Under the pieces are notes generated by a model. It was not told the DNA's origin. It made no database searches and saw nothing but the letters and a program-made list of their open reading frames with translations. Positions 44,661 through 55,099 of a DNA stretch of 64,000 nt are shown here, piece by piece. This stretch comes from Pyxicephalus adspersus (lineage: Eukaryota > Chordata > Amphibia > Anura > Pyxicephalidae): the NCBI RefSeq assembly GCF_032062135.1, contig NC_092859.1, forward strand, positions 33,896,380 through 33,960,379, read 5' to 3'. The position numbers and the translations under genes were made by a program. Numbering within the stretch: the stretch's first letter is position 1; every line of letters begins with the position of its first letter.

Positions 44661-47212
44661 ATATTAGTCCGAGGGACTGCATGACAAGGTAAGAGGGGGA
44701 GTTTAAGGCAAGAAAGAGTTAAAGGAAGATAGGGTGGGGTCAGGTGGGCTTACCTGATTGGAGGGATCCAGTGAGGGTGTGGTCAGTTAGGTGGAAGCCA
44801 GGTTTGGTCAGCTGCCTGAGTTGAGCTGTGAGGAGCTCTCCTGACATATTGGGTGAATTTTGGTTTTTAATTGGTTAGGGGTTGGAATGTTATCAGGGGT
44901 ATGATATTCCTTATAGGTGGGTTAGAACCTCAAAAAAATGGGCTGCAGATACCGGTGTAATTATCCCTGAGGTGTTGTGACTGAGGGTCTGACAGAAATA
45001 AGTACCCCTCAGGACTGAGAACGTGCTCATTTAGGTGCCTTCATGGACCTTTAGCTCTCTCTCTCTGTTAATAATGCTGTCTACATTTGTTGGTGTTCAA
45101 CAAAAAGGGTTGCTATGGCCTAAAAACATTTCCATATAAGCTGTGTGGTCTATTCATGGGTGAAATATTACTAAATTGGTGGTATGACAGAATGGGGTAA
45201 CTTACCCGGGCATACTCCTTCAATCACCGACCTGCTCAGTGCAGTTCATAATGCTGGCTCATTGTCCATTGAATAGGCTGGAGGTGGAGAGGTGACATTG
45301 GCAGGCATATTGCTGAAATACCATAATAAATGGTGTCGCCAGCCTTGCTGTACTTTGTGGAATAACTGAGGAGATCACAGGACTGGCTGCAAAGAATTAC
45401 AAATCATTTTGTGAATAAAACTTACATTAGAAATGACAGGTGGTGTTATATCGGCTAAGCATTATCTATCTCTATGTGTTGCAATATGTAGCCAGGTATA
45501 CGTTTTCAAGGCCACATTCCTCTCACTGAACTGTATTTTTGCAGGCAACATTTTCCTATAATTTGGACCACTATCCCAAGGGAGCAGCTAGGAATTGTAC
45601 ATTGAGCCAATCAGCTCAGTACAAACATCAGGCGTTTGCAGGAAGCTTGGCAGGGGTCAGAACCTTCTGCTAACTTCTGAACAGTACTGGGAAAGGCTGT
45701 AATGAAAACAAGTCCTGCAAATCTGAAACATTTCACTTATTTACAACAGTGGCAGCTGTACTCTGTGTTGTAATGTATTTATCCCCCTCTTCATGTAGTT
45801 TAATAATTGCATTTCTTTTTTTAGTGCTGAAAGTGATCAAATACTTTTAGTTTAAATATTCTCAGGTTTATAAGGTGGCATTTACTAGGAGTTTCTGAAA
45901 CAAGAATTGTTTTTATTGAGCTTCTCTACTTTTGGGCCTCTACCCACTGACATCGAGCAGTAACATTTTATTCATTTCCAAACATTTTGCCACCACAGCC
46001 CTCCCCTTTATTAGGACAGTATTTCAGGCATGGGCAGCAAATGGGCTAAGCTTGATGCTACATGCGATAGCCATGGAGATTCAGTCTAGAACTTTAATAC
46101 ATTGCCTTCTATTGGTCACTATTGCTCACATTTAATACCAAGAAACACCATGTGGTCATAAAATAAGAAGTATACTGGTAAATTTGAGCTTTACAAAAGG
46201 ACTTTTGTTTGAAGTTGACCTGAACTCAAATAGTGAAGTTTACTATTTTATAGAGCTTGTAATGTTAATTGTGCCTAAGCTGCACCCTGAATATTCTTCA
46301 TTTTGTATTCCATTTAACTATAGTAGTTCATGTCCTGTGCCTTGAGCCTCACGCCAATATGACTGCAGTGCAAGATCATCTCAAGCACTGCAGTTTATGA
46401 GTCCTAACACATTTGGGGGTGCTATCATTTGCGCTTTCTTCACCTCTACTACCACATTTTAATCATTATTTCACCAATATATCATCTAGAGCCGGGGTCA
46501 GCTGTGACATGAGGAAGTAACGACCTGATACATCAAAATCACTGCCTCCATACAGAGATACAGGGCAGAAGGGGGAATATATTGATCATCTCCAGGGAAT
46601 TGGATCACAGCCAATACTGGTAAGTAGTTTTTTATGTGCCTTTTTGGAACACAGCCTTTACATTTCTTAAAAAGTGTAATTTATTTTTTGTCTTTGGAGA
46701 AACAAGACTCACCCCCTCCACTTCTCTGCAATACAAGTCAGGGTGAGGATGGTTATGATGAGACTGGTACTGAACTTCCAGCACACAAAAAGTGGAGGGG
46801 GAGGACAGGTAACTTCAAATTATCACATGAGGGTATACAGGATTACAAATAAAATATTCTAATTAAAAGTGTGAAACTACATATAGTTTACAATAGTATT
46901 TAACTCATGCTATTCAACTGTTCAGACTCTGCAAACAGGGCACACAGATTACTTTGTGTACCTTTCTGAACTCCCCAGTCTATGGTGGAATTACTTGTTA
47001 TTAAATTGTGACTCTCTAACAGGTTCTGCCTTATACAAGTGCTGGTAATGATTCAGTGCTAGACTCAATGAGCACAATATTCAAGTGACTAGGCAGAAAA
47101 CACCATACTTATCTTTGTTCAGTTCTTAGCAGGGACTCTGGCTGCATTGAGAATAAAGGTCATTCCCATGATAGAGTACTTAGTGCTCCAGTATGAATAA
47201 AATAATGGCATT
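44661..47212. other. Intergenic sequence, nothing recognised
   Basis: No coding exon with family features. Mixed AT-rich DNA. Confidence 0.4.
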
Positions 47213-48046
47213 ACAAACCCAATTTCCAGAAAAGTTGAGACACTTTCTAAAAATTCAATAAAATTTAAAATCTTGTTAATACTTTTGAACCTTTATTTAA
47301 AAGGCAAAACCACTAAGACAAGATTTCAATTCTATTTGTTAAAGTAAAATATAAATTGATGCCTGTAACACACTTCAAAAAAGTGGGGACAGAAGCAGTC
47401 AGACTGTAAAGTTTATACAAGTCACATTCTGTGCTGCTACTCAATTTGCATGGTAATAGCAGAGTATCAATATTGGATATAAAAGGAGCATCCACCAAAA
47501 GCTCACTCTTTGCAAGCTAAGATGGGTCTGGCTCACTACTTTGTGCTGATTTTCATTATCTGTCAATTAAAAAACAATGTTTCTTAGTGAAAGTTAGCAA
47601 AGAATTTAGGTCTGACACCATCTACAGTTATTAACATTGTAAAAAGATTCAGGCAGAGACCACTGCTGATTGTGCATGACCTTCGAACCCTTAGGTGGTA
47701 TTGCATTAGAAACTGTCATGCTACCATTACAGACATAGCCACATGGGCTCTGGAGCACTTTGGGAAATCATTGTTACTTAACACATTCTGCCTCGTCATG
47801 AAGAAATGCTTCTTGAAACTGTAAAATGTAAAGAAGAAGCTATACATCAATTGTCAGGGAGTCCTCTTGGCTGTTACCAATAAATATTGTAAAACAACAT
47901 CTGTGATGGTACCGGGGTGCATGGGGGATCTGTAAATATGTGAAAGCACTATTGATGCAGAAGCTTACATTACATTTTACAAAGACCCATGTACCTATTA
48001 GAACATCTTTATCCAGGGACAGGGGATGCAAGGCATCATACACATA

Positions 48047-48282
48047 GGCCCTGATTAATTAACGTTCCTCAAGCCTGGAGAAGATACACTTTCATCAGTG
48101 AAGCTGGGGGATCCAGCAAACCTGGAATTGATTTCCTTCAAAGTCATTTGCTATTTGGTAGCAAATGTTTTCGGATCTGGACCAGGATTGAAAACATTTG
48201 CTACCGAATAGCAAATAGCACCAAAGGTCATGGATGAAAGTGTATCCTTTCCAGCCTTGGAGAGCTTTAATAAACAAGGACC
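48047..48282. mobile_element. Fold-back MITE, CCTGATTTATTAAAGC family, copy 6
   Basis: GGCCCTGATTAATTAACG to GAGAGCTTTAATAAACAAGG, inside the Tc1-like element. The central GCAAATGTTTTCGGATCTGG/CCAGGATTGAAAACATTTGC words pair. Confidence 0.85.
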
Positions 48283-48293
48283 ATAGAGTCTAA

Positions 48294-48498
48294 GGGCCTG
48301 AATACACTTTCATCAATGAAGTTAGGTGATCCAGCAAACCTGGAATGGATTTCCTAAGTCATTTGCTATTTGTTTGCTATTTGTTAGCAAATGTTTTCAG
48401 CCCTGGACCAGATCCATTCCAGGTTTGCTGGATCACACAGGTTCACTGATCAAAGTGTATCTTCTCCAGCCTCAGAGAGGATTTAATAAATCAGGCTC
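48294..48498. mobile_element. Fold-back MITE, CCTGATTTATTAAAGC family, copy 7
   Basis: GGGCCTGAATACACTTTCAT to GAGGATTTAATAAATCAGGC, 11 bases after copy 6. The left arm lacks the TTTATTAAAGCTCTCC segment (internal deletion). Confidence 0.85.
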
Positions 48499-49224
48499 TA
48501 AATGCTTGACTGGCCAGTGTGCAGTCCAAGTATGTCTTTTATTGAAAATGTCTGGCTCATCATGAAGAAGAGAATCAGACAATGGTGACCACAGACTGTT
48601 AAGCAGCTTAAGTCTTGTATACAGCAAGAATGGGCAAAAATTCCACTTAAAAACTGCAAGAATTAGTTTCTTTAGTTCCCAAACGATTTAAAGGTGTAAT
48701 TAAAATGAAAAGGAAATGAGCCCAGTGGTACATTTGCCACTTTCCCATTTTTTTAGGAGTGTTTTGTAGACATTAATTTCTGTTTACTAAATAGAATTAG
48801 AAATATTGATGAAAACACTGAAAATCTTTTATCATTTTGCCTGGTAAAGTTGGTAAAGTGAATTAACACGTTACAGATTTTATTTTTTTTATTGCATTTT
48901 TGGAAAGTATGTCAACTTTTTTGGAAATGAGGTTTGTAGATTGTAAGCTGCTTTTCATCAGTGCCATCTTTGATTTGCAATTTAAACAGTGAATTGATTA
49001 GCTACCACACATGTGCAGGAGAGCTACTTCACCTTGGCACTCATGCAAAGCTCAGTGTATACAGTCACAAATGATCCTGCCAGTAAAAGAGCTTGTCTGC
49101 CTGTCTGGACTTTTGTAGTAGAGTTAAGGATTTTTTTTTTACTTTTGTTTTAAGGCCATTAGATTGTAAACCTTTGATGACAGGGCCTTATGTAAATTTA
49201 GTAAAATGGAAAACTATTACCATG

Positions 49225-49390
49225 CTACTTCCCCCACCTCTTAGATTGTAAAGGTCCTCTCTTCCTCCTGTGTCACTGTCTGTATCTGTCTGTCATTTGG
49301 AACCCCTATTTATTGTACAGAGCTGTGTAATATGTTGGTGCTATATAAATACTGTTTATTAATAATATTAATAATAATAATAATAATAAC
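49225..49390 (+). mobile_element. L2-like LINE 3' tail, sense, with AAT microsatellite
   Basis: CCCCCACCTCTTAGATTGTA to TATGTTGGTGCTATATAAAT, then TTTATTAATAATA and an AATAATAATAAT run. Confidence 0.8.
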
Positions 49391-49414
49391 AACAATAACA
49401 AAAATAATTATAAT

Positions 49415-49500
49415 AGGCTCGTATGGGCAGGGTTCTCCTCTCCTCCTGTGTTACTTTCTGTATCTGTCTGGCATTTGCAACCCCTATTTAATTTGTTATT
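49415..49500 (+). mobile_element. L2-like LINE 3' tail fragment, sense
   Basis: GGGTTCTCCTCTCCTCCTGT to TTTGCAACCCCTATTTAAT. Lacks the final GCGCTATATAAATCC block. Confidence 0.7.
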
Positions 49501-49965
49501 ATTATTATTATTCCTAATAAACAAAGGATTCATATGGCCCCAACATATTATGCAGCGCTGTACATTGTTAGGGGTTGCAAATGACAAACAGATACAGACA
49601 GTGACACAGGAAAAGGAGAGGACCCTGCCCAGGAGAGCTTACAATCTAGAAATTGGGGGAAGTATCACACAATAGTAGGGAAAATATGTAGTGGTGGGAA
49701 GAAGTGAGGGTTTTAAAAAACAAAAAATGATGGGTAGGCAAGTTTTAAAAAAAATGGGTTTTGAGTGCTCTTTTAAATGGGGAGAAAGTAGGAGTAAGCC
49801 GAATAGGATGAGAAGGACCATTCCAGAGAGTCGGGGCAGCTCTAGAAAAGTCTCAGGGCCGTGTGCATGACAAGGTTATGAGTGAGGAAGTCATTAGTAG
49901 GTCATTGAAGGAGTGGAGAGAGCGGTTGGGGGAGTATTTTTTTATTTCTATTTCTTTATTAAAAA
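49501..49965 (-). mobile_element. L2-like LINE 3' end, antisense
   Basis: Starts AATAAACAAAGGATTCATAT and continues through GACCCTGCCCAGGAGAGCTT and AGAGCGGTTGGGGGAGTATT. Joined head-on to the sense fragment through an ATT repeat. Confidence 0.8.
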
Positions 49966-50099
49966 TAATAATAATAAAGTAGCATAAGTGATATTGATGC
50001 ATTGTTGCACCAAAATCAATCGATTGCGAGAAGTTTTTCGATCGATCATCTGTTTTTTCAATTGAAAACTAGCCGAATCTAAAAGTGTACATATACCTG

Positions 50100-50540
50100 T
50101 GTGCATTACGATTTGTGCCAAAGAATACACTGTGATTTTAAGGAGGGCTTTGTGAGAAGAAATATTTAGTGTCTGTTCTAAAACCCCTGTAGCAGCTGTA
50201 AACTCTGTGACCTGCCCCTGACAGGCAGGGGCTGCTATCTGATGGATGTCCCTGCTTATTTCCGCTGAGCAGAGGGAAGGGCCAGTGTGTGTGTGTTTTG
50301 CAGAGTTGTAACTGGAGGGACACCCTGAATACAATGAAATACATAAAGATTTGTCAGTGTGTGAGGGAAGTAGAGCTGGCTACGTCAGCAGGGGTTGGAG
50401 CCTGCTCTACTCTGCCAATCTGGCTGCAGTGTAAGACTTTGTAAACAAGTCTAGTGAGTGATTTTACATGCTGTGTGTACACAAAGGTGCTGAGGTGCTG
50501 CAGGTCACAAACTTCAAGTCCACAACATCAGACTCTTCAA
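50100..50540 (+). promoter_or_regulatory. Candidate promoter and noncoding first exon
   Basis: GC-richer block with a palindrome CTGCCCCTGACAGGCAGGGG near 50210 and a CRE/MARE-like TACGTCAGCA at about 50381. It ends in a good donor, CTTCAAGG/GTGAGTAC, at about 50541. No ORF. It could begin a plus-strand transcript extending beyond the window. Weak evidence. Confidence 0.25.
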
Positions 50541-51148
50541 GGGTGAGTACAGTATATACAGAGGGTGTAGAATGTTTAATGTTGTGGCTGAAGGGGGATT
50601 CAGAGAAGTGGGGGCTATCACACCCAGCTGTTCTATGAAACACTTTTTGTTATTGATTTTTTAATATTCATTATTGTGTGATCAGTGGCTGCTTAGAGTT
50701 TTATGAATGGTTGTTCATTACACTTTTGCTTTTATTTTAAAAAAGAACACCAAGAGCACCTATATTTTCATCAAGTTTCTATCACTAAGCCATGTCAGTA
50801 TCAAGCTAGTGCAGTAATGTTGTGTTGGTTTTGGTGGTGTGATCAGTGGAATTCATTAGCAGCATGACTAAAGTTCTCTATTTTATGCACTGGCATCTCA
50901 AATGTGTAGTTTGAGCAGTGAATGGTATCATTGTGAACCATGTGTAATGCTATGGGCAGAATATAACATGCCTGGTGCCTTTTTTTCTATTGTTTTCAGT
51001 GCTTCAGGTTTGATTTGTGTCCAGAAAGTTATTCTGAAAAGTTTGAATTTGGGACTACTTGAAAAATAAATGTTGGATGTGGCCGGTGACAGCCAACGAT
51101 CTTATGTTTTGTTTCTGTAGAGTGAGAATGGAAGCTGATTGGTTGATA

Positions 51149-51196
51149 TGGCGTAATATGTTGGCGCTATATAAATCCTGTTTATTAATAATAATA
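51149..51196 (+). mobile_element. L2-like LINE extreme 3' tail, sense
   Basis: GCGTAATATGTTGGCGCTAT, then ATAAATCCTGTTTATTAATA, with nothing of the LINE upstream. Confidence 0.75.
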
Positions 51197-51844
51197 TGGT
51201 CAGTAGGCTGTTTTTACCTTAGCTTTTATCTATCTCTACATCACTGCGTGGACCACAGAGTAAAGAACTGAGAAGTGATACCTGGCTTGTTAGGGCTCAC
51301 TTCCAGCTTTGTTAGGTAGGTGGTAATAGACATCTCTGGTTTTTAAAATACTTTTTCAGAAGTTCATGATTTCCTTGACACATGGTCATGTTAAGGTGTC
51401 TTGCCAAGATAGCCAATCCTTCTCTATTAAATTCACTGAAATTTCGTAGTTTAGAAATAGTTCATTAGTTCTTAGTCACTGCAGAGGAGTTGCTGCTATC
51501 ATGGTACCATCATGGAGTGCCTAGGATGGTTCATCAGTCATTTTGCCCACTAAAATCAGTTTAGTGACATGCCTGATAAATGTTCAGCAAATGCGCTCAC
51601 CACACACAGATGATAGCTGGACCTAACTACACCAACATTTAAGGTAAGCTTGCAGATTAACCCACCAGCATGTTTGTTCTACAAAGGTGAAGTAAATGAA
51701 GATAATGTGCAAAATCCTGCCAGATAGGGATTCCTGGGTGTAATTAAATTTGAGACCCCGATCTAGACCCCCTGCGTGAATACTAACCACTAAGCAACTC
51801 CTCTTGGGTACTTTGAAGTGGCAGTGGTGAGGTGTGCAGTAACC

Positions 51845-52775
51845 TAATATTAATATTAAACAGGATTTATATGGCGCCAACATTTTACGCAACGCTGTAC
51901 ATTAAACAGGGGTTGCAGATTACAGACGAATACAGACAGTGACACAGGAGGAGAGGACCCTACCCAGAAGAGCTTACAATCTAGTAGGTGGGGGAAGTAA
52001 CACACAACAGGAGGGGAGATATGTAGTGGTGGAAAGTAGTGATGGTTTCAAAATACAGAAGAAGATGAGTAGGCAAGATTGAAAAAATGGGTTTTGAGTG
52101 CTTTTTTAAATGAGCACAAAGTAGGAGCAAGCCGAACAGGATGACGAAGACCATTCCAGAGAGTCGGGGCAGCTCTAAAAAAAGTCTTGGAGCCGTGCGT
52201 GTGATGAGGTTATGAGTGAGGAAGTCATTATAAGGTCATTGGAGGAGCAGAGAGAGCGGCTGGGGGAGTATTTTTTTACCAGGTCAAAGAGGTAAGTGGG
52301 ACAAGAACTGTGGAGGGATTTGAAGGCAAAGCACAGGAGCTTGAATTTGATTCTAAGGTGAAATGGAAGCAATGAAGAGAATTCCTTGGGGAACGCCAAC
52401 AGGGAGGAGAATTGCAGAGGAAGAATTACCATTGAAAGAAACCTGAAAGGAGCGGTCAGACAGATAGGAAGCAAACCAAGAGAGAGCAGTGTCACAGATA
52501 CCAATGGAGCGCATGATTTGCATTAGTATAGGGTGATCAACAGTGTAAAAAGCAGAAGAAAGATCAAGGAGAAGGAGCAGGGAAAAGTTGCCTTGAGACT
52601 TCGCTCCGATGGGATCATTAGCCACTTTAGTAAGGGCTGTTTCGATGGAATGGGCAGCTCGAATGTCAGACTGGAGAGGGTCAAGGGGAGAGTTGGTGCT
52701 CATGTAATCAGTGAGCCTTTTTTAGACAAGGCCCTCAAGAAGTTTGGAGAAGAAGACTTCCGGTTAACATGCCAA
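51845..52775 (-). mobile_element. L2-like LINE with internal deletion, antisense
   Basis: The longest copy of the RT region here. The minus strand encodes [60 protein letters not shown] and VGVPQG, then jumps directly to the [20 protein letters not shown] block, so about the RT palm box (FADD region) is deleted. The 3' tail with the GCGCCAACATTTTACGC word is at the low-coordinate end. Confidence 0.85.
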
Positions 52776-53009
52776 TGAATGCTGAGTTTTAATTAGCTGC
52801 TCCCTTGTACCACTGTCCACTTTTTTTTCCCCAAAGACATTATTATTATTATTACACAGTATTTACATTCAATAAGCACATGGATCGGTTGCCTTGGACA
52901 ACTTTTCTGTTTTTTCCTCGAATGACATTTAGAGATTTTCATTTAAGTCTAATAATTCAAAGCCTTCAAATAACCTTAATACCCCAGCTATATCTCTAGA
53001 GTTCCAAGT

Positions 53010-53340
53010 GGTTAGTTTGACGTCAGCTGCAGATCAGTTCCTGTAACTGTACTATGCCCTGTGATGACAGCATGGCAAAGGCACGAATGATATAAATGGA
53101 AATAATACAATGACAGCTCGCTGGCTGGAGATGCGTGCGTTTCACAAGTCTAGTTACTCTATGTCTTCACACAGAGAGGCTGGTGGAGAATGTAATTGTC
53201 TGCTCTCTGTGGGGAAGCGGAAAATAAAGTTCCTTGACTTGCACTTAAATGACCCTGAGCTATAGAAAGCCATTTAAAGTCATGCTGCAGCCTGTACTGA
53301 TGTTCACAGTTGTGCAGATGGATGTTCATTGGCAGTTGTG
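53010..53340. other. Low-repeat, CNE-like sequence
   Basis: Balanced composition, no similarity to repeats seen elsewhere in the window and no ORF. Includes GGAGAATGTAATTGTCTGCT and GAAAGCCATTTAAAGTCATG. A conserved noncoding element is possible but unproven. Confidence 0.2.
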
Positions 53341-53546
53341 CTTCCTGGAAGAGATTATACTATATATTTAAAGGGTCAATCGGCTCAGGTTTAGGTATTT
53401 ATTGTTTTAGCACCTCTATTCCCTGCTACTCCTGTATACTGGTGTCATTTTGAGGAATTCTCATTATCACTGCCAGATTTTGTTATATGTATTTTTTTGT
53501 AAATTACAGAACATACATATTAGAAGTTAGAGTCTACCTGCAAATT

Positions 53547-53700
53547 AAGGGCTCTATTTATAAAACAGGGACTCTGGTATTCCCTCAAACAATCCCTCGT
53601 GGGAATCTTCCTGGTTATTAGTTTCAATGGCAGTAATAAATTCCCACTTAAGAATGTTTGAGGGATTGTCAGATTCACTGTTTTATAAATAGAATGCAAT
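53547..53700. mobile_element. Fold-back MITE with CTATTTATAAAACAG ends, copy 1
   Basis: GGGCTCTATTTATAAAACAG at the left and CTGTTTTATAAATAGAATGC at the right. CCCTCAAACA and TGTTTGAGGG pair internally. About 150 bp. Confidence 0.8.
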
Positions 53701-53749
53701 AGTAAAATACATGTCACATTTTAGATGTAATTGCATGTTAACATTTAAG

Positions 53750-53882
53750 GCCCTATTTAAAAAGCAGTATATCTGACACTCACCAAACATTCTCTGGAGA
53801 ATCATTTACTGCCATTGGAAACACATGACTTGGAAGACTCTCCATCACAGAATGTTGCTTTTATAAATCAGCAATTTAAAGT
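53750..53882. mobile_element. Fold-back MITE with CTATTTATAAAACAG-like ends, copy 2
   Basis: GGCCCTATTTAAAAAGCAG at the left and GCTTTTATAAATCAGC at the right. The internal ACATTCTCTGGAGAATCATT word and its inverse are weaker. Same family as the copy 50 bases upstream, more diverged. Confidence 0.65.
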
Positions 53883-54359
53883 ATTATCCAAACTCCCCAC
53901 AACATTGCTGAAACATAATGTTTCACATACTTCTTTCACCAATGATGATAGTTTCCATGCAATATGAAAAGCAAACATATTTTACCTAAAACATATTTTT
54001 GAGCAATATTCTTTTTATTCTAGCAATCTCATAAGGCTTCAGGTTTAGTGAGATTAGTCAGATTTTTGCCTAAATATATGTAGATTTGCTCAGTCTCCTC
54101 CATCTATTCACTTATTTTACAATAATATATAAGCAATTGCAGGATCATTCCCTTCTCCTGGATAATGATGGCCATATATCTTTCATCATGTTATAATGAT
54201 AACAGCACTATATTTTATATATGACATACAAAGGCATGGTAATGGTAATGTGTTTTCTTAATGAGAATTTGTTTTGTGACCTATTGCAATATTATTTAGA
54301 GGACAATTTGGCAGTATTACATCCCTACCCTTCCATAGTTTTATTGTATTAAATGTACA

Positions 54360-54660
54360 TTATTTGCATTCTTTTCTAAATGGAACTCTCAGTGTCGCTC
54401 TCTTTATAGTGTAAATAGGATGTCCGCCATTTAGCATGCACATTGTTTTCAGTGATTTATAGGGGTTTTCATCTTTTCTTATTGCCATTTTTCAGGTTAT
54501 CAGAAAATATTTAAAGGTGGCAATCAGTGCTTGATCATTCCATAATTATCCTAAATTAATTATCAAAAGCTGTATTTGCTTGAATGGAGTCACTAATCGC
54601 CTTTTCTTAATCTGTGGTCGCCACCACAAAGTATAAAATCAGCTACAACTTTTCAATAGT
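54360..54660. other. CNE-like AT-rich block with homeodomain-type words
   Basis: Contains GCCATTTAGCATGCACATTG and CCTAAATTAATTATCAAAAG. No repeat match within the window and no ORF. Possible enhancer only. Confidence 0.2.
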
Positions 54661-55099
54661 GTCAAGGTGACAAGGTACAATCATTATGGCAATAATGCTG
54701 CTCACCACTAACAAATACAGTGATCACCATCTCTAACAGTGTAAGTGGTGATCTTCTAAAAGTGAAGATTCTGCTGAATAGTGGGGATCCTTTCAGCTGA
54801 TCGCTTGTTTTATAATTGTGGTGTACATACTGTTTGACAAAAAATTGTGCTGTGTATAAAGAACTCGTTGATAAAATGGATATGTAAACTTGCTTTGTGA
54901 GAAGGAGTACATAAATTACACCCAATGTATGGCACTGCTAAGAAGAAAGCAGAATCTGCATATGTAATGACAAATATAACAATATATTCTGTTGCTCTCT
55001 TTTTTTTTATTTACATGTATCTTGAATATTGCAAAAAAGACTATTAATTTTATTGTATTTGCTTTATTTTCCCAAATTCTCGTACTTGATATTATTGCC

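Larger units (their letters stand above)
47214..48936 (+). mobile_element. Tc1-like transposon remnant carrying two fold-back MITEs
   Basis: Ends CAAACCCAATTTCCAGAAAA and (reverse) CAAACCTCATTTCCAAAAAA, each flanked by TA. Transposase traces: a segment around 47900 (CTGTGATGGTACCGGGGTGC) and a C-terminal segment near 48545-48720 reading ENVWLIMKKRIRQW, then QEWAKIPLKNC and FPNDLKV with stops. The pattern resembles the Tc1-superfamily elements common in fish and frogs. Dead copy. Confidence 0.78.

Noticed and set aside
23485..48498. Repeated palindromic units as a CRISPR-like array
   Set aside because: Copies are dispersed over 25 kb, 100-240 bp long and without regular spacers, in a vertebrate genome. 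They are MITEs.
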